From: Bordetella genomosp. 7
Lineage (GTDB): Bacteria > Pseudomonadota > Gammaproteobacteria > Burkholderiales > Burkholderiaceae_B
Direction of reading: 5' to 3'
DNA: 64,000 nucleotides
Assembly: GCF_002261265.1 (NCBI RefSeq)
Contig: NZ_NEVK01000003.1
Location: 744,001-808,000 of the forward strand
Made by a program: the position numbers and the translations under genes. The notes beneath the pieces are model-generated. The model did not search any database and had not been told where the DNA came from. It saw only the letters and a list, made by a program, of their open reading frames with translations. Positions 56,737 to 64,000 of the stretch are shown one piece after another. How positions within the stretch are numbered: the stretch's first letter is position 1; every line of letters starts with the position of its first letter.

Positions 56737-56843
56737 GGGCGGCCAGGCAAGTGCCTATCGAAAGGGGATGCACGGGTTTCACGGTCTTGCGGGCCGTGCG
56801 GCACCGCTGTATCCGTCAATTCACGAAATGAAGGGAGGATCCT

Positions 56844-58151
56844 ATGGACTTGAAAATCTTTGACCGGATGGAGTCGGAGGTGCGTGGCTACATCCGGTCG
56901 TTTCCGGTGATATTCAACCAGGCGAGAGGCTCTGTCCTGATCGATGAAGACGGCGGCGAATACATCGATTTTTTCAGTGGTGCAGGCACTCTCAATTACG
57001 GCCACAACAACCCTGTCTTCAAGGAAAAGCTGCTCGAGTATCTCGAGTCCGATGGTGTGGTGCACGGCCTGGACATGGCCACCAGCGCCAAGAAGCAGTT
57101 TCTTGAAACCGTCGATCGCGTGCTGCTCAAGCCGCGTAATTGGCAGTACACGTTGCAGTTCACCGGCCCCACGGGCACCAACGCGGTCGAGGCCGCGCTG
57201 AAGATCGCGCGCCAGGTAAAAGGGCGCCCCAACATTATCTCGTTCACTCACGGTTTCCACGGCGTCAGCGGCGGTTCGCTGGCCGCCACGGCCAACATGA
57301 AGTTCCGTGATGCTGCCGGCTTTGCGCTGGGCAACACCACCTTCATGCCTTACGACGGGTACTTCGGTCCCGACGTCGACACCATTGCTTATCTGGAACG
57401 CATGCTGGACGACCCCAGCAGCGGCATGGACAAGCCCGCCGGTGTCATCGTGGAAACGGTGCAGGGCGAGGGCGGGGTCAATGTGGCGACGCTGCGCTGG
57501 CTGAAAGAGCTGGAAAAGCTGTGCCGCCGCCACGATATGCTGCTGATCGTCGACGACATCCAGGTTGGTTGCGGCCGTACGGGCAGCTTCTTCAGCTTCG
57601 AGTCGGCCGGCATCCGCCCCGACATCATTACGCTGTCGAAGTCCCTGTCGGGCTATGGCCTGCCCATGTCGCTGGTGCTGATGAAGCCGGAACTCGATAT
57701 CTGGAAACCCGGCGCGCACAGCGGCACGTTCCGCGGCAACAACCTGGCTTTTGTCACGGCCACGCAGGCCCTGGACACCTACTGGTCCAGCGATGCGTTC
57801 GCCAACGAAGTGCAGCGCAAGGAGCGCCTGGTGCGCGACTGGCTCGAAAACCTGGCCCACAGCTTCCCCAACGCCGGCCTGGCTGTGCGGGGTCGCGGGC
57901 TTATCCAGGGTCTGGTGGCCACTGCGGAACCGGCTCTCGCCAACCGCATCGCGCAGCACGCATTCAAGCGTGGCGTCGTCATCGAGACGTCGGGCGCGCA
58001 TGACGAGGTGCTGAAGCTGCTGCCCGCGCTCACCATCGAAGATGAACATCTGGCCCGCGGCCTGGAAGCCATCGAGGCCTCAGTGGCCGACGCGCTGGGC
58101 GAATCGGGGCAATCTGCCCAAGTATTGAAATTTGGAGGAAAACGTCGATGA
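56844..58151 (+). CDS. ectB: L-2,4-diaminobutyrate transaminase EctB
   Basis: A 435-residue class III PLP aminotransferase making diaminobutyrate from aspartate semialdehyde and glutamate, the first ectoine step. EctB-specific features are IFDRMESEVRGYIRSFPVI at the N-terminus, TGPTGTNAVEAALKIAR (108-124), LLIVDDIQVGCGRTG and the PLP lysine Lys266 in ITLSKSLSGYGLP. The ATG has GGGAGG upstream. Its stop overlaps the ectC start by 4 bp. No dedicated aspartokinase gene (ask_ect) is present in the cluster. Confidence 0.97.
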   Translation: MDLKIFDRMESEVRGYIRSFPVIFNQARGSVLIDEDGGEYIDFFSGAGTLNYGHNNPVFKEKLLEYLESDGVVHGLDMATSAKKQFLETVDRVLLKPRNWQYTLQFTGPTGTNAVEAALKIARQVKGRPNIISFTHGFHGVSGGSLAATANMKFRDAAGFALGNTTFMPYDGYFGPDVDTIAYLERMLDDPSSGMDKPAGVIVETVQGEGGVNVATLRWLKELEKLCRRHDMLLIVDDIQVGCGRTGSFFSFESAGIRPDIITLSKSLSGYGLPMSLVLMKPELDIWKPGAHSGTFRGNNLAFVTATQALDTYWSSDAFANEVQRKERLVRDWLENLAHSFPNAGLAVRGRGLIQGLVATAEPALANRIAQHAFKRGVVIETSGAHDEVLKLLPALTIEDEHLARGLEAIEASVADALGESGQSAQVLKFGGKRR

Positions 58152-58549
58152 TCGTACGCAATGTGAAAGATGTGATTGGCACTCCGGACGAAGTCCGCAC
58201 CGAAACCTGGGTCAGCCGCCGCGTGCTGCTGAAAAAGGACGGCATGGGCTTTTCGTTTCACGAGACCACCATTTTTCCCGGCGGACGCACCCACATCCAT
58301 TACAAGAACCATCTTGAAGCGGTCTGGTGCATCGAAGGCGACGGGACGATCGAGACCGTTGCCGACGGCAAGACGTACGAGTTGGGGCCGGGCGTGGTGT
58401 ATGCCTTGAACGAACACGACGAACACTGGCTGTGCGGCGGTAAAGAGCCGCTGCGCGTCATCTGCGTATTCAACCCGCCGCTGACCGGTCAGGAAGTGCA
58501 CGATGCCGAAGGCGTCTATGCGCTGCCCGCCGAAGAAGAAGCGGCTTGA
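58148..58549 (+). CDS. ectC: Ectoine synthase EctC
   Basis: A 133-residue cupin that cyclises N-gamma-acetyl-diaminobutyrate to ectoine. The iron ligands known for EctC are present: Glu57 in NHLEAVWCIEG, Tyr85 in GVVYALNEH and His93 in HDEHWLCGG. The size matches the family (about 130). The start is coupled to ectB by an ATGA overlap. Confidence 0.97.
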   Translation: MIVRNVKDVIGTPDEVRTETWVSRRVLLKKDGMGFSFHETTIFPGGRTHIHYKNHLEAVWCIEGDGTIETVADGKTYELGPGVVYALNEHDEHWLCGGKEPLRVICVFNPPLTGQEVHDAEGVYALPAEEEAA

Positions 58550-58565
58550 GAACAGGAGGACGAAC

Positions 58566-59489
58566 ATGATCTCACCTGCACAGGATCCGTACGCCTCGCG
58601 TACGGATCGCAGTTCCGCCATCATTGCCCGTCAGGACCCGGTGGTCTATGGCGAAGGAAAGTACGCCGATGCGTTGTCGGCCGACCTGGTCCAGCGCTAT
58701 GAACAGGATGGCTTCCTGCTTCTGGAAAACCTGTTTACCGAAGAAGAAGTCCAGGCCCTCGTGAATGAGGTCGAGCGCATGACGCGCGACCCGGCCATTG
58801 TGCGCCGCGAAGAGGCCATTACCGAGCCGGGCAGCAATGCGGTGCGCTCGATCTTCATGGTGCATGTGTTGAGCCCCATGCTTGCCCGCCTGACCCGCGA
58901 TCCGCGCCTGGCCAACGTGGCCCGTCAGCTGCTGGGCTCCGAGGTGTATATCCACCAGTCGCGCGCCAACCTGAAGCCGGGCTTCAAGGGCAAGGAGTTC
59001 TACTGGCATTCCGATTTCGAAACCTGGCACGTCGAGGACGGCATGCCGTCGATGCGTGCGCTGAGCTGCTCGGTGCTGCTTACCGACAACAACGAGTGCA
59101 ACGGCCCGCTGATGCTGGTGCCGGGCTCGCATCGCCAGTTTATTTCGTGCGTGGGCGAGACGCCGCGTGACCACTACAAGCAGTCGCTGAAGAAGCAGGA
59201 GTATGGCGTGCCCGACCCGGTCAGCCTGCAACTGCTGGTGGAGCAGGGCGGCATCCGCACGATGACGGCAAAGGCCGGCTCCGTGGTGTTCTTCGACTGC
59301 AACACGATGCACGGCTCCAACAGCAACATTTCGCCGTGGCCGCGCTCGAATGTGTTCATGGTGTACAACAGCATGGAAAACACGCTGCAGCCGCCCAAGT
59401 ACGGGCTGGAGCCGCGCCCCGAGCACATCGCCACCCGCAAGGCCTTCAAGGCCGTCACGCCGCTGGACAAGCTCAAGCTCGTCGAATAG
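58566..59489 (+). CDS. ectD: Ectoine 5-hydroxylase EctD
   Basis: A 307-residue non-haem Fe(II)/2-oxoglutarate dioxygenase that converts ectoine to 5-hydroxyectoine. The signature FYWHSDFETWHVEDGMP holds the iron ligands His148 and Asp150, and the third ligand is His249 in DCNTMHGSNSN. The start at 58566 has AGGAGGA upstream, 17 bp after ectC. An intrinsic terminator follows 22 bp after the stop. Its presence means the cell can make both osmolytes. Confidence 0.97.
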   Translation: MISPAQDPYASRTDRSSAIIARQDPVVYGEGKYADALSADLVQRYEQDGFLLLENLFTEEEVQALVNEVERMTRDPAIVRREEAITEPGSNAVRSIFMVHVLSPMLARLTRDPRLANVARQLLGSEVYIHQSRANLKPGFKGKEFYWHSDFETWHVEDGMPSMRALSCSVLLTDNNECNGPLMLVPGSHRQFISCVGETPRDHYKQSLKKQEYGVPDPVSLQLLVEQGGIRTMTAKAGSVVFFDCNTMHGSNSNISPWPRSNVFMVYNSMENTLQPPKYGLEPRPEHIATRKAFKAVTPLDKLKLVE

Positions 59490-59511
59490 GCGGCGCCGGT
59501 CGCTCCCTTCA

Positions 59512-59541
59512 ACCCCGCAAGGTCCGCCCTGCGGGGTTTTT
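59512..59541 (+). terminator. Rho-independent terminator of the ectoine operon
   Basis: ACCCCGCA (59512-59519) pairs with TGCGGGGT (59530-59537) around a 10-nt loop and runs into TTTTTG. A textbook intrinsic terminator just after ectD. Confidence 0.88.
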
Positions 59542-59583
59542 GTTTTCAGGCGCTACGCGTGGCCGGATGTGCGCTTGTTGAAC

Positions 59584-59725
59584 GGTGTCTGACACCCTCC
59601 GGGAGTCAGACACCCAACCCCCGCAAGCAGGTGTCTGACTCCCGAAGGGTGTCAGACACCCCCAGCAGCATTAGTCCGCGCATTCCGCCCAACAGGTGTC
59701 TGACTCCCGAAGGGTGTCAGACACC
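59584..59725. repeat. Cluster of three REP-like hairpins after ectD
   Basis: Three 31-nt hairpins of the same family as the 34.7-kb array lie at 59584-59614 (inverted orientation, loop TCC), 59630-59660 and 59695-59725 (both direct). Spacers are 15 and 34 bp and unrelated to the 41-bp array spacer. As in the array, the copy nearest the upstream gene is the inverted one. They lie beyond the ectD terminator in the 476-bp gap before kdgT. Confidence 0.88.
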
Positions 59726-59847
59726 CATCATCAGCACGGAGCCGCACATTTGCCGAGTGCGTGGCTGGCTCCCTGCGGGTGTCCCCGGGCGCCGGATCTG
59801 CCCGACTTGCCGGTACGATGGCTATGAGCACCCGCAGGGTAGGGATA

Positions 59848-59869
59848 CTGTACGTACAGGCTGTACGTA
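59848..59869. promoter_or_regulatory. Palindromic operator upstream of the kdgT-like operon
   Basis: TACGTACAG (59851-59859) and CTGTACGTA (59861-59869) are perfect arms around one central base. The left part also forms the 12-bp palindrome CTGTACGTACAG (59848-59859). It lies about 100 bases upstream of the permease ATG, next to a possible -10 (TACACT, 59875-59880). It is a good candidate site for the GntR regulator encoded at the end of the operon. Confidence 0.6.
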
Positions 59870-59965
59870 TCGGGTACACTAGCCGTTTTACGCGCCGGAA
59901 TATCCCGGTTCACCGGGCCAGCCAGGCCTGCTACCTACTTCCTGACAAGGTACTGGAGACACTTC

Positions 59966-60994
59966 ATGACCTCCGAGGTTTCCCGTTTTCCCATGTTCGC
60001 CGCCATGATGAAGGTGCCGGGCGGGCTGATGTTGCTCCCCTTGATCCTGGGATCCATCATCGGCACGTTCGCGCCCGACGCGCTGGCAATTGGCGGGTTC
60101 ACCACGGCGCTGTTCAAGAACAGCGCCTTGCCGCTGATCGCGCTGCTGATCTTCGCCACGGGCACCCAGGTCAATATGCGTACTGGCGGGCCTATCCTGG
60201 CCACGGCGGGCACCATCCTGTTGACAAAAACCATCGTGCCGGCCACGCTGATTGTGCTGCTGGGCAGCTACGTGGGCCTGGACGGCGTGCTGGGTGTCTC
60301 CATCCTGGCGATGCTGGCCGCCTTCGACAACAGCAACGGTGGCCTGTGGCTGGCCTATACGGGGCAATACGGCGACAGCCGTGACCGCGGCGCTTATGTG
60401 GCCAGCGCCGTCAACGACGGCCCTTTCTTCAGCCTGTTGTTCCTGGGCGCGTCGGGCCTGGCCGATATTCCGGTGAGCGCGCTGATCGCCGCCCTGGTGC
60501 CGTTTCTGCTTGGCGTGGTGGTGGGCAACCTCGATGTGCAATGGCGCAACGTGCTCAAACCCGTGCCGAACATCGTGATCCCGTTCTTCGCCTTTGCGCT
60601 GGGCACGGGCATCAACCTGGGCGCCGTCGTGTCGGGCGGCATGAGCGGCCTTATCCTGGGCCTGTTGATCAGCCCCATCACCGGCTATCTCGTGTACTTG
60701 GGCTACCGCTACATTCTGCGTCGTGGCGGCAAGAGCGGTATCGGCTTTGCGGCCGGCACCACCGCCGGCAACGCGATCGCCACCCCGGCCGTCGTGGCCG
60801 CAGCCGATCCGTCGCTGCAGCAGTACGTCGGCACCGCCACGGCGCAGGTCGCTGCATGCGTGCTGATCAGCTCGATCATGGCCCCCTTGCTCGCGTCGTA
60901 TTTCCTGAAGCGCGCCGGCGAGCTCAAGCCTGCTGAAGATGTGGCGCTCGCCATGGGCGAACCCGCGCAGGCAATTCCCGACGCCCGGGTGTAA
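59966..60994 (+). CDS. 2-keto-3-deoxygluconate permease family transporter (KdgT-like)
   Basis: A 342-residue membrane protein with about ten hydrophobic segments. KdgT-family features are MMKVPGGLMLLPLILGSIIG at the N-terminus, AAFDNSNGGLWLAYTGQYGD and AGTTAGNAIATPAVVAAADP. The family imports 2-keto-3-deoxygluconate by proton symport. Here the neighbouring DUF1537 kinase and PdxA2-like gene suggest that the real substrate is a four-carbon acid sugar such as threonate or erythronate (inference). GGAGA lies upstream of the ATG. It starts an operon of at least four genes. Confidence 0.9.
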   Translation: MTSEVSRFPMFAAMMKVPGGLMLLPLILGSIIGTFAPDALAIGGFTTALFKNSALPLIALLIFATGTQVNMRTGGPILATAGTILLTKTIVPATLIVLLGSYVGLDGVLGVSILAMLAAFDNSNGGLWLAYTGQYGDSRDRGAYVASAVNDGPFFSLLFLGASGLADIPVSALIAALVPFLLGVVVGNLDVQWRNVLKPVPNIVIPFFAFALGTGINLGAVVSGGMSGLILGLLISPITGYLVYLGYRYILRRGGKSGIGFAAGTTAGNAIATPAVVAAADPSLQQYVGTATAQVAACVLISSIMAPLLASYFLKRAGELKPAEDVALAMGEPAQAIPDARV

Positions 60995-60996
60995 GC

Positions 60997-62211
60997 ATGG
61001 CGCCATTCATCGCCATCGTGGCCGACGACCTGACAGGGTCGGGCGATACGGCTGTGCAATTCGTGCGCGCCGGTTGGCCCACGCAGTTGTCGGTGGGCCG
61101 CGCCAGCCAGGCACTGTCCGACCCGGCAGCCCACCGCGCCGAAGTTATCGCGGTAACCACGCACAGCCGTCCGCTGCCCGGCGCGCAGGCAGCCGCCGTG
61201 GTGCGCGAAGATGTCGCCGCGCTGCGTGCGGCCGGTGTGCGGCGCCTGTACAAAAAAGTCGACTCGACACTGCGCGGGGCGTTTCGCGCCGAGATCGACG
61301 CGGCGCGCGCAGCTTGGCGCGAGGACGCGGTGGCGGTGGTGTGCCCGGCGTTTCCGGCAACCGGACGTACGGTGCGCGAGGGCGTGCTTTATGTAGACGG
61401 CCGGCCGGTCACAGAAACTTCGGCGGCCACCGACCCCGTGACGCCGGTTACCGAAAACCATATCCCCACGCTGCTGGATGGCGCGCAATTGTCCATGCGT
61501 GATGATGAATCGCCGCATGACCTGGCCGGCCGCATCGCGGCTGCCGGAGCTGTCGTGGTCGTGGATGCGCAGACCACCGGCGAACTGGATCGCCTGGCCC
61601 AGGCCATCGTGCTCATGGGCGAGCGCGCCCTGCCGGTGGGGTCGGGCGGCCTGGCCATTCCGCTGGCGCGCCTGTGGGCCGGCGCCGAATCGCAGGGAAC
61701 GGTTATTGTCGTGGTGACGTCGCAGCACAGCGCTTCGCGCCGACAGGCGCAGGCTTTGCAGGCGGCGGGCGCCCGCACCTGGTCGCCTTCGCTGGCACAA
61801 CTGGCCGATGCAAATGCCTGGCGCGACTGGTCCGCGCAGGTCTGCGAATCCGAAGCCGCGGCGAGCGGCCCGGGCACGTTGCTGTTGCTGGCCCCCGAGG
61901 GTCGGCGCGACGATCTCGAATCCGACGTCGTCGCCGCCCGCCTGGGCGAACTGGCGGGCCGGCTTATCCAGGGCGACGCCGCAGCAGGCGTGGTGGCGAC
62001 GGGCGGCGATGGCGCCAGCGCCGTATTGGCCGCACTGCAGGCCGGCGGCATCGCACTGGTGGACGAGGTGATGGGCGGCGTGCCCCTGGGCACGCTTACC
62101 GGCGGCAGGGCCGCCGGGCTACCCATTGTGACCAAGGCCGGCGGCTTTGGCACTGACGATGTATTGATCCGGGCCGCGCGTGCGGTCCGCGAACGGAGGT
62201 TTCCCGCATGA
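60997..62211 (+). CDS. Four-carbon acid sugar kinase (DUF1537 family; D-threonate kinase-like)
   Basis: A 404-residue protein of the two-domain DUF1537 kinase family. The N-terminal substrate domain starts IAIVADDLTGSGDTAVQF and carries KKVDSTLRGAFRAEIDAA. The C-terminal nucleotide-binding part has VATGGDGASAVL and TKAGGFGTDDVL. Characterised members phosphorylate D-threonate, D-erythronate or 3-oxo-tetronates at O-4. Pairing with a PdxA2-like dehydrogenase, rather than an OtnC aldolase, favours threonate/erythronate kinase (DtnK/DenK type). Starts 2 bp after the permease stop. Confidence 0.9.
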   Translation: MAPFIAIVADDLTGSGDTAVQFVRAGWPTQLSVGRASQALSDPAAHRAEVIAVTTHSRPLPGAQAAAVVREDVAALRAAGVRRLYKKVDSTLRGAFRAEIDAARAAWREDAVAVVCPAFPATGRTVREGVLYVDGRPVTETSAATDPVTPVTENHIPTLLDGAQLSMRDDESPHDLAGRIAAAGAVVVVDAQTTGELDRLAQAIVLMGERALPVGSGGLAIPLARLWAGAESQGTVIVVVTSQHSASRRQAQALQAAGARTWSPSLAQLADANAWRDWSAQVCESEAAASGPGTLLLLAPEGRRDDLESDVVAARLGELAGRLIQGDAAAGVVATGGDGASAVLAALQAGGIALVDEVMGGVPLGTLTGGRAAGLPIVTKAGGFGTDDVLIRAARAVRERRFPA

Positions 62212-63263
62212 CACAAGACGCAACGCCTGTCCGCATTCCTACTCTGGCCGTTACGCTGGGCGACGTCGCCGGCATCGGGCCGGAAATCACCGCAAAGATG
62301 CTGCTGGGCCATGACGACCTGCGGCAGAAGGCCCGCCTGGTGGTGGTAGGCGATGCGGGCGCGATGCGCAAGGCTGCGCTGGCCCTGGGCGCCGACGCAT
62401 CGCGCGTGCGGGTGGTCGAAGGGCCCGAGCAGGTGCAGAACACACCGGGCACGATCGAGATCATCCAGGCTGGTCCGACGCTCGAGCATGTGCCGCCAGG
62501 CGAACTCAGCGCCGACGCCGGCGACGGTTCGGTGCGCTTTGTCACCACCGCCTGCGCGCTGGCCCGCGCGGGACGCATCGACGGCATCGTCACCGCGCCC
62601 CTGAACAAGGCGGCCATGCACCTGGCGGGCCACAAGTGGCCCGGCCATACCGAGTTGCTGGCACACGAGTTCGGCGTCAAGACATTTTCATTGGTGCTTT
62701 CGGCGGGCGACCTGTACATCTTCCATGCCACGACCCACGTGTCGTTGCGGCAGGCCATCGAAGACGTCAACCCGCAGCGCATGCGCGCCGTGCTGCGGCT
62801 GGCCGGATCGTTCGCTCGCGCGCTCGGGCGCGGCGACGAGCCCGTGGCCGTGGCAGGCCTGAACCCCCACGCAGGGGAAAACGGCATTTTCGGCACCGAA
62901 GACGCCGACATCCTGGCCCCTGCCGTGGCCGAGGCCAACGCGGCGGGCATCCGCGCCGCCGGCCCCATCCCCGCAGACGCCTTGTTCCCGCAGGCCGTGC
63001 GCGGCAAATGGAAATTCGTCATCGCCTGCTATCACGACCAGGGCCATGCGCCGTTCAAGTCGGTGTATGGCGATGACGGCGTCAACATCACCGTGGGGCT
63101 GCCGGTGGTGCGCGTGTCGGTCGACCACGGCACGGCGTTCGACATCGCCGGCAAGGGCATCGCCCGCGAAGAAAGCCTGGTGCTGGCTGCCGAACGCGCC
63201 GCCCATCTGGCCCCGGGCTGGTCGCATGTATGGGAAACTGCGCGCTCCACCACCGGAGACTGA
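62208..63263 (+). CDS. PdxA2-like 4-phospho-D-threonate/erythronate dehydrogenase
   Basis: A 351-residue protein of the PdxA family. The N-terminus LAVTLGDVAGIGPEITAK, the metal- and substrate-binding GHTELLAHEFG and HATTHVSLRQAI, and the C-terminal CYHDQGHAPFKSV histidine motif are all intact. Next to a DUF1537 kinase such proteins oxidise and decarboxylate 4-phospho-threonate or -erythronate to dihydroxyacetone phosphate rather than serving vitamin B6 synthesis. The ATG overlaps the kinase stop (ATGA). A true biosynthetic PdxA cannot be excluded by sequence alone. Confidence 0.88.
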   Translation: MTQDATPVRIPTLAVTLGDVAGIGPEITAKMLLGHDDLRQKARLVVVGDAGAMRKAALALGADASRVRVVEGPEQVQNTPGTIEIIQAGPTLEHVPPGELSADAGDGSVRFVTTACALARAGRIDGIVTAPLNKAAMHLAGHKWPGHTELLAHEFGVKTFSLVLSAGDLYIFHATTHVSLRQAIEDVNPQRMRAVLRLAGSFARALGRGDEPVAVAGLNPHAGENGIFGTEDADILAPAVAEANAAGIRAAGPIPADALFPQAVRGKWKFVIACYHDQGHAPFKSVYGDDGVNITVGLPVVRVSVDHGTAFDIAGKGIAREESLVLAAERAAHLAPGWSHVWETARSTTGD

Positions 63264-63267
63264 TTCC

Positions 63268-64000
63268 ATGGCGTTTGCCGCCGAACCCGAGGGGCCGGTT
63301 GACCGGTCCAGCACTCAACCCCTGCACGTCCAGGTGGCTCAGGCCTTGCGCCGCGACATCCGCGAACTGCAGTGGGCGCCGGGCACCGTCCTGCCCAGCG
63401 AGGCGGCATTGTGCAGGCAATTCGGGGTGGCGCGCAGCGTAGTCCGGCAGGCGCTCGCGGCGCTGGTGGCCGAAGGCCTGATCCACCGCGAGCCCGGCCG
63501 CGCACCCACGGTGGCCCCGGCACGCGAGCACCACCGCATGGTGCAGCGTTCCACAGGGCTGTTTGAGCAGTTCGCCCACACAGGCACCACGCTTCTCACA
63601 CGCGTGCTGCGTTTCGAACCGGCCGAGCCGCCTGCCGAGGTCGCGGCATTCTTCAATACCCCCGAGACTCTGGTGCTCGAGCGGCTGCGGCGCGTCGACG
63701 ATGAGCCTCTGGCGTTCGTGCGCACATGGCTGCCGCGCGCCCGCCTGCCGGGGCTGTCCGCCGGGCACCTGCAGGATGCATCGCTGCATCGTACGCTGGC
63801 GCTGCGGTACGGCCTGCATCCCGGCCGCGGCCGCAACCGCATACGCGCCGTGGCGGCCGATGCCGCCCTTGCGGCCGAATTGCAGGTGCCCGCCGGCAGC
63901 CCGCTGTTGATGCTGGAAGGGCAGGGGTACGACCAGCACGGCCAGCCCCTCGAGTGGTTTACTACCTGGCATCGCGCCGAAAAACTGGTGTTCGATGTCG
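63268..64000 (+). CDS. GntR-family transcriptional regulator with UTRA domain (3'-truncated by window edge)
   Basis: The first 244 residues are in the window. The N-terminal GntR winged helix covers about residues 15-85 (LHVQVAQALRRDIRELQWAP; LCRQFGVARSVVRQALAALV). A UTRA effector domain follows from about residue 95 (HHRMVQRSTGLFEQF; TLVLERLRRVDDEPLAFVRT). The ATG at 63268 follows the dehydrogenase stop by 4 bp. As last visible gene of the acid-sugar operon it is probably its local repressor, acting at the palindrome near 59860. Only the C-terminal end is missing. Confidence 0.92.
   Translation, partial: MAFAAEPEGPVDRSSTQPLHVQVAQALRRDIRELQWAPGTVLPSEAALCRQFGVARSVVRQALAALVAEGLIHREPGRAPTVAPAREHHRMVQRSTGLFEQFAHTGTTLLTRVLRFEPAEPPAEVAAFFNTPETLVLERLRRVDDEPLAFVRTWLPRARLPGLSAGHLQDASLHRTLALRYGLHPGRGRNRIRAVAADAALAAELQVPAGSPLLMLEGQGYDQHGQPLEWFTTWHRAEKLVFDV

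Overview
The window looks like chromosomal DNA of a GC-rich betaproteobacterium of the family Alcaligenaceae (Bordetella/Achromobacter type). The signs are strongly GC-biased codon use, many TRAP and tripartite-tricarboxylate (Bug) uptake proteins, long chains of ATGA-overlapping genes, and housekeeping proteins (Rho, ParC/ParE, GlnE, HrpA, YhdP) of betaproteobacterial character. This placement rests on gene content and sequence style only. No rRNA, tRNA, IS element, prophage or CRISPR array was seen.

Layout. 1-2.7 kb (minus): a dctPQM TRAP transporter, dctM cut by the window start. 2.8-6.5 kb (plus): a YbbP-like FtsX permease, a group II truncated haemoglobin and the Kdo kinase KdkA, closely coupled. 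6.7-11.7 kb (plus): a polyamine ABC transporter potFGHI, followed by an ArsC/Spx-like thiol protein and a 3-methyladenine DNA glycosylase. 11.7-20.8 kb (minus): YrbL, and an unusual six-gene catabolic operon: HyuA/HyuB (hydantoinase/5-oxoprolinase type), a ThDP-dependent decarboxylase-type enzyme, and a three-part amine or amino-acid dehydrogenase (2Fe-2S subunit, HcnB-like FAD subunit, DAO-family subunit). 21-23 kb: a LysR regulator divergent from a Bug binding protein. 23-30.7 kb: rmuC, an AidB-like acyl-CoA dehydrogenase, rpiA, phoU (with a Pho-box-like site), yggX, argA and an SDR lacking the usual YxxxK pair. 30.8-49 kb: hrpA, a 72-bp tandem hairpin array, queH, glnE, yhdP, rho, trxA, parE and parC. 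49-55.3 kb (minus): an RpiR regulator, a class III aminotransferase and a TAXI-type TRAP system. 55.6-59.5 kb (plus): the ectoine/5-hydroxyectoine cluster ectR-ectA-ectB-ectC-ectD with a near-consensus promoter. 60-64 kb (plus): a C4 acid-sugar cluster (KdgT-like permease, DUF1537 kinase, PdxA2-like dehydrogenase, GntR regulator).

The most distinctive non-coding structure is a family of about 31-nt hairpins (arms GGTGTCTGAC / GTCAGACACC). It forms a nine-hairpin array with an exact 72-bp period at 34.7-35.3 kb, a three-copy cluster at 59.6 kb, and a related diverged pair at 49.0 kb. In the array and the 59.6-kb cluster the first hairpin is inverted relative to the rest, and the first hairpin of the 49-kb pair has the same inverted form. 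All three sites lie at gene 3' ends. A separate perfect 27-bp inverted repeat lies between rmuC and the acyl-CoA dehydrogenase gene. Both TRAP systems carry a strong hairpin between the binding-protein gene and the permease gene.

The window mixes core replication, transcription and nitrogen-control genes with several independent nutrient-uptake and catabolism modules (C4-dicarboxylate-type substrate, polyamine, a hydantoin- or lactam-like compound, an amino compound, tetronates) and an osmoprotectant pathway. This suits a free-living or environmentally persistent organism.
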